Assembly: GCA_001650895.1 (NCBI GenBank)
Contig: LXYH01000006.1
Span: forward strand, 124,001-188,000
Length of the DNA: 64,000 bases
Reading direction: 5' to 3'
Origin: Rhodobacteraceae bacterium EhC02
Lineage (GTDB): Bacteria > Pseudomonadota > Alphaproteobacteria > Rhodobacterales > Rhodobacteraceae
Shown here: positions 26,766 through 34,989 of the stretch, in pieces
Numbering within the stretch: the stretch's first letter is position 1
How the letters are laid out: each line of letters begins with the position of its first letter
Notes under the pieces: model-generated
What the model was told of the DNA's origin: nothing
The model's database searches: none
The model's input: only the letters and a program-made list of their open reading frames with translations
Made by a program: the position numbers and the translations under genes

Positions 26766-27632
26766 TCAATTCTGGCGCGAGATAACGAACCGCGCCGCAT
26801 CCCGCAAGTTTTCCGCCGCAGCGCCGTAAACAGATAGCGCATCGCAGGCGTCTTGCACCAAGGCTTCAGCGCGGCGTTTCGCCCCGTCCAGACCAAGATG
26901 GCTGACGAATGTGGCCTTGCCGGCCCTTGCGTCTTTCTGAAGCCGCTTTCCCGCCGCGGCCTCGTCTCCGGTCACGTCAAGGATGTCGTCCGCGATCTGA
27001 AAGGCAAGGCCAAGGGATTGCGCGTAGGATTTCAGGGGGTCGGTATCGGCCCGCGCCATGACAGGCCCGGCCATGGCGGACCAGCGGATCAGGGCGCCGG
27101 TCTTTCCGTTCTGAAGCGCGATGATCTGATCGAGGCTCAGGGGCTGGTCCGCGGTTTCCGCGGCAATGTCCAGGGCCTGCCCCAACACCATGCCCCGCGC
27201 GCCCGCCGCCTGTGCCATTCCCAGCACCAGATCGGCGCGCACCGCTGCATCAGGATGGCAGTCCGGGTGCGCCAGGCATTCGAAAGCCTGGGTCTGAAGG
27301 GCATCGCCAGTCAGCACGGCGGTTCCCTCATCCCATTTGACGTGAACGGTGGGCCGACCCCGGCGCAGATCGTCATCATCCATGCAAGGCAGATCATCAT
27401 GCACAAGGCTGTAGGCATGGATCATCTCGATTGCCGCGGCCGGCCAGATGGCATTGGCCTGGTCGATACCGTGAAGCCGGGCGCTTTCCATGACCAGAAA
27501 CGCGCGCAGACGCTTGCCGCCCTGGCAGGTATACCGCATCGCGTCGGCAATCTGCCCTTCTAGCGGGGCCATGACGGTGTCCAGATGCCTCTGCACCTGC
27601 ATCGCCACTTCATCCAGTCGGGATCGAAACAC
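26766..27632 (-). CDS. ispA: Farnesyl diphosphate synthase (IspA type)
   Basis: This 288-residue all-helical prenyltransferase makes FPP for quinones, undecaprenyl-PP and carotenoids. The first Asp-rich motif is in [20 protein letters not shown] and the second in [13 protein letters not shown], with [10 protein letters not shown] between. Its length fits bacterial IspA. The start appears to be GTG 27632, directly abutting the xseB stop TAA. dxs follows after 28 bases, placing supply and use of isoprenoid units in one transcript. Confidence 0.94.
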   Translation of the reverse strand: MFRSRLDEVAMQVQRHLDTVMAPLEGQIADAMRYTCQGGKRLRAFLVMESARLHGIDQANAIWPAAAIEMIHAYSLVHDDLPCMDDDDLRRGRPTVHVKWDEGTAVLTGDALQTQAFECLAHPDCHPDAAVRADLVLGMAQAAGARGMVLGQALDIAAETADQPLSLDQIIALQNGKTGALIRWSAMAGPVMARADTDPLKSYAQSLGLAFQIADDILDVTGDEAAAGKRLQKDARAGKATFVSHLGLDGAKRRAEALVQDACDALSVYGAAAENLRDAARFVISRQN

Positions 27633-27875
27633 TTACAGCCCTTCGACAGGTTTCAGCCCTGCGGGCTGACCATCGCCATCAAGGGTGATCGCGGCCACTT
27701 TCTCTTCGGCTTCCTTCAGCTTGGCCTCGCAGCGTTTCTTCAACTCGGCCCCGCGCTCGTAGAGGCGGATGGAATCGTCCAATGCAACGTCGCCGCGCTC
27801 AAGCTGGCTGACAACGCCTTCCAGCTCCTTCATCGCTTCTTCAAAGCTCATTTCGGCTACGGGCCTGTCGGTCAT
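27633..27875 (-). CDS. xseB: Exodeoxyribonuclease VII small subunit
   Basis: This 80-residue protein has the XseB signature MSFEEAMKELEGVVSQLERGDVALDDSIRLYERGAELKKRCEAKL, a helical hairpin that binds XseA. xseB next to ispA and dxs is a conserved arrangement in proteobacteria. The start overlaps the stop of the HDAC-like gene (ATGA). Confidence 0.93.
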   Translation of the reverse strand: MTDRPVAEMSFEEAMKELEGVVSQLERGDVALDDSIRLYERGAELKKRCEAKLKEAEEKVAAITLDGDGQPAGLKPVEGL

Positions 27876-28807
27876 GCGCCTCTCTCCATCAACACGTCCA
27901 CATGCGCGGCAACCGAAGCCGCAAGCGCGTCCAGATCATAGCCACCCTCCAGCGCCGATACAACGCGGCCCTGACACATCTCTTCGGCCAGATCGCACAA
28001 GCGTCCGGTGATCCAGGCAAAATCCTCGGTCCGCCACCGCAACTGCGCCAGCGGATCCGCCAGATGGGCATCAAAACCGGCCGAGACCAGGATCAGTTCG
28101 GGCTTGAGCGCGGACAGGATCGGAAAGACGCGGCCCTCATAGGCGGCGCGCATCGTGGCACCCCCGCTGTCCGGCTCCAGCGGAATGTTGAAGATCGTGT
28201 CATGGGCGCCGCGCTCGGTTTCGGCGCCTGTCCCCGGCCAAAGTGGCGACTGATGCGAGGAAAAGAAGACCGCGCGCGGCTCCTCCCACAAAAGGTCCTG
28301 CGTGCCGTTGCCGTGGTGCACATCGAAATCGACCACGGCAACACGCGACAAGCCATGGTGATCAAGCGCATGTTTCGCGGCGATCGCCACCGTACCAAAG
28401 AGGCAGAACCCCATCGGCGTCTCACGCTCCGCATGATGACCGGGCGGGCGTGCCGCCACGAAGGCATTGCCCACATCACCGGCCAGAACGGCATCGACTG
28501 CCGCAATCGCCCCACCGACCGCCCGGCGTGCCGCCTCGACAGATCCGGGCGACATATGCGTATCGGCATCCAGTTGCCGCCAGCCGGTTGCCGGTTCGGC
28601 CGCAACGATGCGATCGATGTAGGACTGTGGATGACACCGCAGCAGCGCCGCATCATCGGCAAGTGGCGCATGGAAGCGGGCCAGACCGGCATAACGGTCA
28701 GCAGACAGGGCGCGCTCTGCATAGGTCAGCCGCGCCACCTGCTCGGGATGGCCCGGCGGGGTCACGTGCCCCGAAAAGGCGTCGTGCGTCCAAAGCCCTG
28801 TGGTCAT
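27872..28807 (-). CDS. Histone deacetylase-like (class II / AcuC-type) amidohydrolase
   Basis: This 311-residue zinc deacetylase fold has the family motifs RPPGHHAERE (catalytic His pair), VVDFDVHHGNGTQDL (zinc ligands D and H), FFSSHQSPLWPGTG, LVSAGFDAHLADPL (third ligand D) and LEGGYDLDALA. Bacterial members deacetylate polyamines, acetyl-CoA synthetase or other small amides; the substrate is not predictable here. It sits directly upstream of xseB with an ATGA overlap and 55 bases downstream of petR, on the same strand. AGAGGTGG precedes its ATG. Confidence 0.88.
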   Translation of the reverse strand: MTTGLWTHDAFSGHVTPPGHPEQVARLTYAERALSADRYAGLARFHAPLADDAALLRCHPQSYIDRIVAAEPATGWRQLDADTHMSPGSVEAARRAVGGAIAAVDAVLAGDVGNAFVAARPPGHHAERETPMGFCLFGTVAIAAKHALDHHGLSRVAVVDFDVHHGNGTQDLLWEEPRAVFFSSHQSPLWPGTGAETERGAHDTIFNIPLEPDSGGATMRAAYEGRVFPILSALKPELILVSAGFDAHLADPLAQLRWRTEDFAWITGRLCDLAEEMCQGRVVSALEGGYDLDALAASVAAHVDVLMERGA

Positions 28808-28862
28808 GCGCCACCTCTTTCCTTCATCTTCCCGGAATCCTCAAGTTCCCGGCCCGGCCTTC

Positions 28863-29564
28863 TCAGTCCGGTGCCAGCATATAGCCCGCGCCGCGCACCG
28901 TCTGCAGATAGCGCGGTTGCTTCGGATCCGCCTCGATCTTGCGGCGCAGGCGCGTGATCTGCACATCGACGGCACGTTCCTGCGCCTGGTCGCGATCGCG
29001 TCCAAGATCCTCGACCAGTTGCATCCGGCTCAGCGGCTCGCCCGGACGGGCCGAGAAGATGCGCATCAACTGTGCCTCGGTCGCCGTCAGGCGGATCAGG
29101 CTGTCACCCTGCCACATCTCTCCGCGCCCGATATCATAACGCACAGCACCCATCTGCAGCACCTTCGGTGCGGTATTCACCGGCGCGGCCTCGGGCATGC
29201 GGCGCAGGATCGCGTTGATCCTGAGCAAGAGCTCCTTGGGCTCGAAAGGCTTTGCCAGGTAGTCATCGGCACCAGCCTCCAGCCCGGCAATCCGATCCGA
29301 TGTCTCGCCCTTGGCCGTGAGCAGCAGGATGGGGGTTTGCCGTGTTTCCCGCAGGGCACGGGTCAGGCTGATCCCGTCCTCGCCCGGCATCATGACATCC
29401 AGAACGATCAGGTCGAATTCCAGCCCCGAAAGAATGCGCCGGGCATGTGCCGCGTCACGCGCAGCCGAGACCATGAAACCGTGCCGCATCAGGAATTTCT
29501 GCAGCAGCCCGCGGATGCGTTCATCGTCATCGACGATCAGCAGATGGGAATCCTGTCGGCTCAT
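28863..29564 (-). CDS. petR: OmpR-family response regulator, PetR-like
   Basis: This 233-residue regulator has an N-terminal receiver (phospho-acceptor Asp in DLIVLDVMMPGEDGISL, about residue 56; Lys in LAKPF) and a C-terminal winged helix (LTATEAQLMRIFSARPGEPLSR, VDVQITRLRRKIEADP). No histidine kinase is adjacent. The pair with an upstream MarR gene on one strand matches petP-petR of Rhodobacter, where PetR is needed for cytochrome bc1 expression. The symbol rests on that synteny and is moderately certain. Start overlaps the petP stop (ATGA). Confidence 0.85.
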   Translation of the reverse strand: MSRQDSHLLIVDDDERIRGLLQKFLMRHGFMVSAARDAAHARRILSGLEFDLIVLDVMMPGEDGISLTRALRETRQTPILLLTAKGETSDRIAGLEAGADDYLAKPFEPKELLLRINAILRRMPEAAPVNTAPKVLQMGAVRYDIGRGEMWQGDSLIRLTATEAQLMRIFSARPGEPLSRMQLVEDLGRDRDQAQERAVDVQITRLRRKIEADPKQPRYLQTVRGAGYMLAPD

Positions 29565-30061
29565 GTCCCGCTATCCCGCAGCGCCTGATACTTGCGGCGC
29601 AGATCACCATCCATCATCGCCTCCAGAACCTGCCGGAAACCCGCCACGGCCTGTGGCCCCGCAGCGCGGTAGGCCGAACGCATGCGGGCCCTCTGCGCAT
29701 CTGACAGCTTGCGCTCCAGCGCTTCGCCACCCTCTGTCAGATAGAGGTGCCGCTCGCGCTTGTCGGCCTTTCCGACCTTGCTTTCCACCAGCCCGTCTTC
29801 GACCAGCGTGCGCAGGACCCGGTTCAGCGACTGCTTGGTCACGCCAAGAAGAACCAGCAGGTTGTTCACCGTAGTGCCGGGGGCGCGATTGATGAAGTGG
29901 ATCGCCCGATGGTGGGCCCGGCCATATGCCATGCCTGCGAGGATCCGATCGGGATCAGCCGTGAAGCCACGGTAAGCGAAGAACATCGCCTCGATTCCCT
30001 GGCGCAACTGCTCATCTGTCAGGAACAGAAGAGATTCACCGCCCGGCGCGTCCGACATCAT
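29561..30061 (-). CDS. petP: MarR-family regulator, PetP-like
   Basis: This 166-residue winged-helix regulator has a recognition region of GTTVNNLLVLLGVTKQSLNRVLRTLVEDGLVES (about residues 65-97), followed by the wing KADKRERHLYLTEGG. The gene pair with petR and the divergent ilvE match the Rhodobacteraceae petP-petR locus. I chose the double ATG at 30061/30058, preceded by GGGGGAAGG, over the ATG at 30100, which lacks a ribosome site. Likely binds the inverted repeat at 30123 (inference). Confidence 0.82.
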   Translation of the reverse strand: MMSDAPGGESLLFLTDEQLRQGIEAMFFAYRGFTADPDRILAGMAYGRAHHRAIHFINRAPGTTVNNLLVLLGVTKQSLNRVLRTLVEDGLVESKVGKADKRERHLYLTEGGEALERKLSDAQRARMRSAYRAAGPQAVAGFRQVLEAMMDGDLRRKYQALRDSGT

Positions 30062-30122
30062 GCCTTCCCCCTTCGGTTCAGTATGGTAATGTTCCGTCAT
30101 GCGCGACAGCCCGTATGGACAG

Positions 30123-30143
30123 ACTGCCTCAGATCAAGGCAGT
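30123..30143. promoter_or_regulatory. Inverted repeat between petP and ilvE (candidate MarR operator)
   Basis: ACTGCCT-cagatca-AGGCAGT, perfect 7-bp arms with a 7-bp spacer, lies 62 bases upstream of petP and 128 bases upstream of ilvE. A -35-like TTGACA is at 30158 toward ilvE, but its -10 partner is poor. The spacing fits a MarR dimer site for PetP autoregulation; this is inference. Confidence 0.4.
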
Positions 30144-30270
30144 TTAAGTCAGTCTTGTTGACATTCCAAGATGTAACTGGTAGCGAATCGCAGTTTCCAC
30201 GCAACTTTATGTCCGAACCGGACATTTTGAACGCAATATTCGCAAAGCACGCGAGGCAGGGGAGTGACCG

Positions 30271-31137
30271 ATGGCTGGATATGATGACCGCGATGGCAAG
30301 ATCTGGATGGATGGCAAGCTGGTAGACTGGCGGTCCGCCAATGTGCACATCCTGACCCATGCGATGCATTACGCCAGCTCGGTCTTCGAGGGCGAGCGCT
30401 GCTACAACGGCAAGATCTTCAAAAGCCGCGAACATTCGGAACGTCTGCACTTCTCGGCAAGCTGCCTGGACTTCGAAATCCCTTTTTCGGTCGATGAAAT
30501 CGAAGCCGCCAAGAAGGACACGCTCGAGGCGAATGGCCTGACCGACGCCTATGTGCGCCCTGTGGCCTGGCGGGGCGCGGGTGAAGACATGGGCGTGTCC
30601 TCGGCGCGCAACCCGGTGCATCTGGCCATCGCCGTCTGGGGCTGGGGCAACTACTATGGCGATGCCAAGATGAAGGGTGCCAAGCTCGACATCTCGAAGT
30701 GGAAGCGCCCCTCGCCCGAAACGATCCCGGTTCATGCCAAGGCGGCAGGTCTTTACATGATCTGCACCACGTCAAAGCATACCGCCGAGGCCAAGGGCTG
30801 TTCGGATGCGCTGTTCATGGATTATCGCGGCTATGTGGCCGAGGCGACCGGCGCAAACATCTTCTTCGTGAAGGATGGCGAGGTTCATACCCCGCTGGCC
30901 GATTGCTTCCTCAACGGGCTGACGCGCCAGACGGTCATCGGGATGCTCAAGGAAAAGGGCATCACCGTGCACGAGCGCCACATCATGCCCGAAGAGATGG
31001 AAAGCTTCCAGCAGTGCTGGCTGACCGGCACCGCCGCCGAAGTGACGCCCGTGGGCCAGATCGGCACCTATAGTTTCGAAGTGGGCGCGCTGACCCGTGA
31101 CATCGCGGAAAGCTACGAAAAACTGGTTCGCAGCTGA
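30271..31137 (+). CDS. ilvE: Branched-chain amino acid aminotransferase
   Basis: IlvE makes the last step of leucine, isoleucine and valine synthesis with PLP. The 288-residue class IV protein has HAMHYASSVFEGERCYNGKIF, YVRPVAWRG, the PLP-lysine region around KAAGLYMICTTSKHTAEAKGCSDALFMDYRGYVAEATGANIFFV, and LTGTAAEVTPVGQIG. The full length and motifs fit IlvE rather than D-amino acid aminotransferase. AGGGGAG precedes the ATG. Divergent from petP; a terminator follows. Confidence 0.93.
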   Translation: MAGYDDRDGKIWMDGKLVDWRSANVHILTHAMHYASSVFEGERCYNGKIFKSREHSERLHFSASCLDFEIPFSVDEIEAAKKDTLEANGLTDAYVRPVAWRGAGEDMGVSSARNPVHLAIAVWGWGNYYGDAKMKGAKLDISKWKRPSPETIPVHAKAAGLYMICTTSKHTAEAKGCSDALFMDYRGYVAEATGANIFFVKDGEVHTPLADCFLNGLTRQTVIGMLKEKGITVHERHIMPEEMESFQQCWLTGTAAEVTPVGQIGTYSFEVGALTRDIAESYEKLVRS

Positions 31138-31160
31138 TCACCGGACCCGATCCCAGACTG

Positions 31161-31182
31161 GGGGCCGCCCTTGTGCGGCCCC
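31161..31182 (+). terminator. Intrinsic terminator of ilvE
   Basis: GGGGCCGC-ccttgt-GCGGCCCC followed by TTTC lies 24 bases after the ilvE stop and just before the 3' end of cobO on the other strand. Confidence 0.75.
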
Positions 31183-31191
31183 TTTCGCATT

Positions 31192-31791
31192 TCAGAAGTC
31201 GACACCACGCTGCGCCTTGATCCCGGCCTGATAGGGATGCTTGACCTCGCGCATCTCGCTGACCAGGTCGGCGTAATCGCAAAGCGCCTGTGGCGCGTCG
31301 CGCCCTGTCAGGATCACGCCGCAACGCGGGTGGCGCGCCTCAAGCCCCGCGATCACCACCTCTGGCGTCAAATAGTCATAGCGCAGCGCGATGTTGATCT
31401 CGTCCAGGACGATCAGATCGAAATCACCGCTTTCCATCATGTGCCGCGCCTTGGCAAAAGCCGCCTCGGCTGCCGCGATGTCACGGTCGCGGTCCTGTGT
31501 GTCCCAGGTGAACCCCTCGCCCATCGTGGCCCAGGTGACACCGCCCAGCTTGTCGAAAAACTGCTTCTCGCCGGTGATCCAAGTGCCCTTGATGAACTGG
31601 ACGACCCCAACGGATTGCCCCCAGCCAAGCGCCCGTATCACCACCCCGAAGGCCGAGCTGGACTTGCCCTTGCCATCGCCCGTATGCACCAGGACAAGCC
31701 CGCGTTCGGGGTCGCCTGACTCTGCAATCTTTGCGCGCTGCACCTTTTGCAACGCTTTCATCTCGGCATTGTGCTTTTCAGCGTCGGACAT
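31192..31791 (-). CDS. cobO: Cob(I)yrinic acid a,c-diamide adenosyltransferase
   Basis: CobO/BtuR adenosylates corrinoids in cobalamin synthesis or salvage. The 199-residue P-loop protein shows GLVLVHTGDGKGKSSSAFGV (Walker A), QFIKGTWITGE, WDTQDRDRD and FDLIVLDEINIALRYDYL with HPRCGVILTGRDAP. I chose ATG 31791 with GGAAGGGG upstream. No other cobalamin gene is adjacent in this window. The upstream gap holds copy C of the dispersed element, 17 bases before the start. Confidence 0.94.
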   Translation of the reverse strand: MSDAEKHNAEMKALQKVQRAKIAESGDPERGLVLVHTGDGKGKSSSAFGVVIRALGWGQSVGVVQFIKGTWITGEKQFFDKLGGVTWATMGEGFTWDTQDRDRDIAAAEAAFAKARHMMESGDFDLIVLDEINIALRYDYLTPEVVIAGLEARHPRCGVILTGRDAPQALCDYADLVSEMREVKHPYQAGIKAQRGVDF

Positions 31792-31808
31792 GCACGCCCC
31801 TTCCCTGC

Positions 31809-31829
31809 TTCTTCTTGCCAAAAATATCC
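31809..31829 (+). repeat. Dispersed element, copy C (core only)
   Basis: TTCTTCTTGC, CAA, AAATATCC on the plus strand in the 67-base gap between the SDR gene and cobO. The GC-rich hairpins of copies A and B are absent; instead CCGGTGC-agcc-CGCACCGG forms a different small hairpin at about 31839-31857. Confidence 0.65.
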
Positions 31830-31858
31830 AAATTCCACCGGTGCAGCCCGCACCGGCA

Positions 31859-32635
31859 TCAGCCGGGTTTCATCGCCCGCTGCAACTTGGCCATGCCACC
31901 GATCCAGCGGTCGTAGTTCTCGACCTTGGCGCGCATGTAATCCGCGACGGCAGGGTGTGGAAGGATAACAAAGCGTTCCAACCGGATTCCTTCGATCGCA
32001 GCGTCCGCCACGGTTTCGGCACTCAGCACGCCGTCGCCCAGTTGCGGGCCTTCGGGGATCCCCTCCAGCATCGGGGTTGCCACGCCCTGCGGACAGAGCA
32101 TCGAGACGCGGATGCCGTCATCGCGGTGTCCGATGGCCAGACTTTCGGCGAAACCGACAGCCGCATGTTTCGTCGTCGAATAGACCGCCGAACCCACCTG
32201 CGACAGCAGGCCCGCCGCCGAGATCGTGTGCAGGAAATAGCCACCGCCCCGCGCCTTCATCCGCGGGATCAGAACGCGCGCGGCATGGACATGCGCCATG
32301 ACATTCACAGCCCAGGCACGGTCCCAGACCTGCGGATCCGCAAAGGCGACATTGTCGAATGTGGTATCCATGCCCGTCGCGATACCGGCATTCGAACACA
32401 TGAGGTCGATGGGGCCATGGGTGGCTTCGACATGGTCGATTGCAGCGACGATCTGCGCCGGATCCGACACATCGCAAATCAGCGCTTCATCCACCCCTTC
32501 CGGGGTTTCTTCGGGCACACGCAGATCCGCGATGACCACGGAACGGGCACCGGCCTGCTTGAGCGCCCGCGCCAAGGCAAGGCCGATCCCCTGTGCGCCA
32601 CCCGTGACGAGGGCGACCTTGCCGGCGATGTCCAT
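31859..32635 (-). CDS. Short-chain dehydrogenase/reductase
   Basis: This 258-residue classical SDR has the NAD(P) motif VTGGAQGIGLALA, an acidic residue at the end of beta-2 (VVIADLR) that favours NAD, the CSNAGIA motif and the catalytic Tyr-x3-Lys in VYSTTKHAAVG. The substrate is unknown. It lies 4 bases downstream of an ABC permease gene on the same strand and so probably belongs to that import operon, oxidising or reducing the imported compound or its product (inference). Confidence 0.87.
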   Translation of the reverse strand: MDIAGKVALVTGGAQGIGLALARALKQAGARSVVIADLRVPEETPEGVDEALICDVSDPAQIVAAIDHVEATHGPIDLMCSNAGIATGMDTTFDNVAFADPQVWDRAWAVNVMAHVHAARVLIPRMKARGGGYFLHTISAAGLLSQVGSAVYSTTKHAAVGFAESLAIGHRDDGIRVSMLCPQGVATPMLEGIPEGPQLGDGVLSAETVADAAIEGIRLERFVILPHPAVADYMRAKVENYDRWIGGMAKLQRAMKPG

Positions 32636-32639
32636 GCTG

Positions 32640-33575
32640 TTAACCCGGGCTCATGCCGCGCAGCCGTTCAGACCGCCGCCGCAGCAATTCGACTGTCGTC
32701 AGAAGCGCGATCGAGATCACGACAAGGATCGTGGCCACGGAGAGAATAGCAGGACTGATTTGCTCTCGGATCCCGTTCCACATCTGGCGAGGAATGGTTT
32801 GCTCATCCAGTCCGCCAACAAACAGAACCACGACCACTTCGTCGAATGACGTTACAAAAGCAAAGAGGCCCCCGGAAATCACACCCGGCAAGATGAGAGG
32901 CATCTGTACCTTGAAGAAAGTGGTGACAGGATCAGCCCCCATGCTCGCCGCAGCCCGCGTCAAGGAGTGATCAAACCCCACAAGAGTAGCCGTTACAGTG
33001 ATGATCACGAAGGGGATACCCAACGTGGCATGCGCAAGGACGACGCCGAGATATGGAATTTTCCATCCAAAGATCGACCAATCCGCGATGCCTATTGCAG
33101 AGTAGAAGAAGAACAGCCCTGTCGCCGTAATGATGATCGGCACGATCATTGGCGAAATCAGCACAGCCATGATTGTACGGCGATATGGCATTTCCGGGCG
33201 GCTCAGTCCCAGGGCTGCGAATGTTCCCAAAGCCGTGGCAAGAAGCGTCGAGAATACGCCGATGATGATCGAGTTCTTTGTTGCGTTGATCCAGTTCGAG
33301 TTCGCCCAGGCATCAGCCCACCAGGCGCCATCCCGGACCACGTCCGGATCGACCATGCCAAACGTCAAAAGCAAATCGTACCAGCGCATCGAATAGCCGG
33401 TCGGATCCAGTTTCAGCATTTTTTCGGTGAACGTGAAATAGGGCTCCACGTTGAAGCTCAGCGGGATCACGACAAGGATCGGCGCAATCAGGAACAGAAA
33501 GATAAGGCCGCAAATTACCAAGTAGGCGTAGTGCCATATGCGTTCCAGCGTATCTGCGTGTTTTGGAAGTGCCAT
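32640..33575 (-). CDS. ABC transporter permease, Pot/spermidine type (PotC-like)
   Basis: This 311-residue inner-membrane permease has about 6 helices and the EAA loop AAASMGADPVTTFFKVQMPLILPGV (about residues 210-234), which contacts the ATPase. The segment between helices 1 and 2 is longer than in PotC (roughly residues 50-105, rich in Asp/Trp). I chose ATG 33575; open frame upstream reads through the partner permease in another frame. Fourth gene of the ATPase-SBP-permease-permease-SDR run. Confidence 0.87.
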   Translation of the reverse strand: MALPKHADTLERIWHYAYLVICGLIFLFLIAPILVVIPLSFNVEPYFTFTEKMLKLDPTGYSMRWYDLLLTFGMVDPDVVRDGAWWADAWANSNWINATKNSIIIGVFSTLLATALGTFAALGLSRPEMPYRRTIMAVLISPMIVPIIITATGLFFFYSAIGIADWSIFGWKIPYLGVVLAHATLGIPFVIITVTATLVGFDHSLTRAAASMGADPVTTFFKVQMPLILPGVISGGLFAFVTSFDEVVVVLFVGGLDEQTIPRQMWNGIREQISPAILSVATILVVISIALLTTVELLRRRSERLRGMSPG

Positions 33576-33580
33576 GAGAC

Positions 33581-34897
33581 TCACCCTAGTTTCAGATTGT
33601 CGATCCCGATAAGGCGATCGTAGAGCCAGTACAGGATCAGAATTCCACCCAGAAGCAGGGCGGCCAAAGCGGCAGCAAGCGACCAGTTCAACGATTTCTG
33701 CATGTGGAACGCGATCAGGTTTGAAATCAGCTGTCCATCGGCGCCACCGACAAGGGCGGGCGTGATGTAGTAGCCAACGGCCAAGATGAAGACCAGGAGT
33801 GCTCCCGCACCTATGCCGGGCACGGTTTGTGGAAAGTAAATCCGCCGGAAAGCGGTCCAACTGGTCGCACCAAGACTGCGCGCGGCGCGCACATAACTGG
33901 GATTTATCGGACGCATCACCGAATACAGCGGCAGTATCATGAAAGGTAACAGGATATGGGTCATGGCGATCACTGTCCCAGCCTGATTATACATCATCTG
34001 TATTCTGTTCTCGTCGTCCAGAATTCCCAATCCCACCATTGCATCGTTAAGAACACCTTGGCTTTGCAAGAGGATCATCCAGCTTGTTGTACGCACCAAA
34101 AGTGATGTCCAGAATGGCAAGAGAACCAGGATCATCAGCAGGTTGGAATAGCGCAGGGGCAACGTCGCAAGCAGATGCGCAACCGGATAAGCCAGAACAA
34201 ATGTCAGGAAGGTGATGACAAGCGACAGGATCAAGGTGCGCTGGAACAGCTTGACATAGACTTGACGGTTCTCGTTCACCATTTCTATGTCGCCGTTCGC
34301 GTTTCGCGTCATGTCGATCGCAGCAAGATAGAAGGTTGCCGTATAGGCGCTGGAAGCAGATCGCATGACCGTCCAAAGCTCTGGATTTTCCCAGTCAGGG
34401 TCGATCGCGATAATCGCTTCCTTGTACGGAGGCGCCAGTTTGTCAGCGTTCCGCGCTGTTTTCGTGAACAGTGAACGAGAGCCGGAAATCTCATAATTAA
34501 TGCGCGTACCAGCCTGTCCCGCGGCGCGCTCTTTCTTGAGAACAACCATGTCTGCCGCCAGCGCGGCATAAGCGCTTTCGTCGATCTCGGATCCAGGGGG
34601 GTTTTCGTTGAACCACTCGGTGAGGTTCACCATGATCGGCGTACGCACACCCGTTCCGAAGTCCTCGGTCACGATAAAGCCGTCATTGTGCACGGATCTG
34701 TGCAGCATCTGGCCGATGGGCGCCACAAACGTGATCAGGATGAACAACAACAAAGGCAAAACAAGAAAGAAGGCTCGGCGTTTCGCCCGTGCCTCTGCAT
34801 GGATCAGGGCCTCTTTCAGAGGCTTGCCATCTACAGTGGTCAGCAACAACTCGTTGGACGCGTTGCCAGTGCCCTGATTGGCCAATCCGTCTGTCAT
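33581..34897 (-). CDS. ABC transporter permease, PotB-like, with large periplasmic insertion
   Basis: This 438-residue permease is about 140 residues longer than PotB. Helix 1 (FFLVLPLLLFILITFVAPIG, about residues 42-61) is followed by a soluble stretch of about 150 residues before the transport core resumes at LFQRTLILSLVITFLTFVLAYP (about 222 onward). The EAA loop AARSLGATSWTAFRRIYFPQTVPGI is intact. The insertion is polar and probably faces the periplasm, where it could contact the binding protein (inference). Gene spacing to the next permease is 5 bases. Confidence 0.87.
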   Translation of the reverse strand: MTDGLANQGTGNASNELLLTTVDGKPLKEALIHAEARAKRRAFFLVLPLLLFILITFVAPIGQMLHRSVHNDGFIVTEDFGTGVRTPIMVNLTEWFNENPPGSEIDESAYAALAADMVVLKKERAAGQAGTRINYEISGSRSLFTKTARNADKLAPPYKEAIIAIDPDWENPELWTVMRSASSAYTATFYLAAIDMTRNANGDIEMVNENRQVYVKLFQRTLILSLVITFLTFVLAYPVAHLLATLPLRYSNLLMILVLLPFWTSLLVRTTSWMILLQSQGVLNDAMVGLGILDDENRIQMMYNQAGTVIAMTHILLPFMILPLYSVMRPINPSYVRAARSLGATSWTAFRRIYFPQTVPGIGAGALLVFILAVGYYITPALVGGADGQLISNLIAFHMQKSLNWSLAAALAALLLGGILILYWLYDRLIGIDNLKLG

Positions 34898-34919
34898 AGA
34901 GCAATCCCTTTATCCAGTA

Positions 34920-34944
34920 GATCGGGCCCCAGGAGAGCCCGATC
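34920..34944 (-). promoter_or_regulatory. Intra-operon hairpin between binding protein and permease genes
   Basis: GATCGGGC / GCCCGATC arms with a 9-base loop lie between the SBP gene and the first permease, followed on the transcript by no T-run. Such hairpins often stabilise the upstream SBP message or cause partial termination. A second small stem, CAGCCG-tata-CCGGCTG, lies at 34961-34977. Confidence 0.5.
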
Positions 34945-34989
34945 CCATTTTCAAGGCAAACAGCCGTATACCGGCTGATCCGGCTGGAA

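Noticed and set aside
30158-30186. TTGACA with TAGCGA as an ilvE promoter
   Set aside because: The -35 is perfect but the -10 matches only two consensus positions at the 17-bp spacing.
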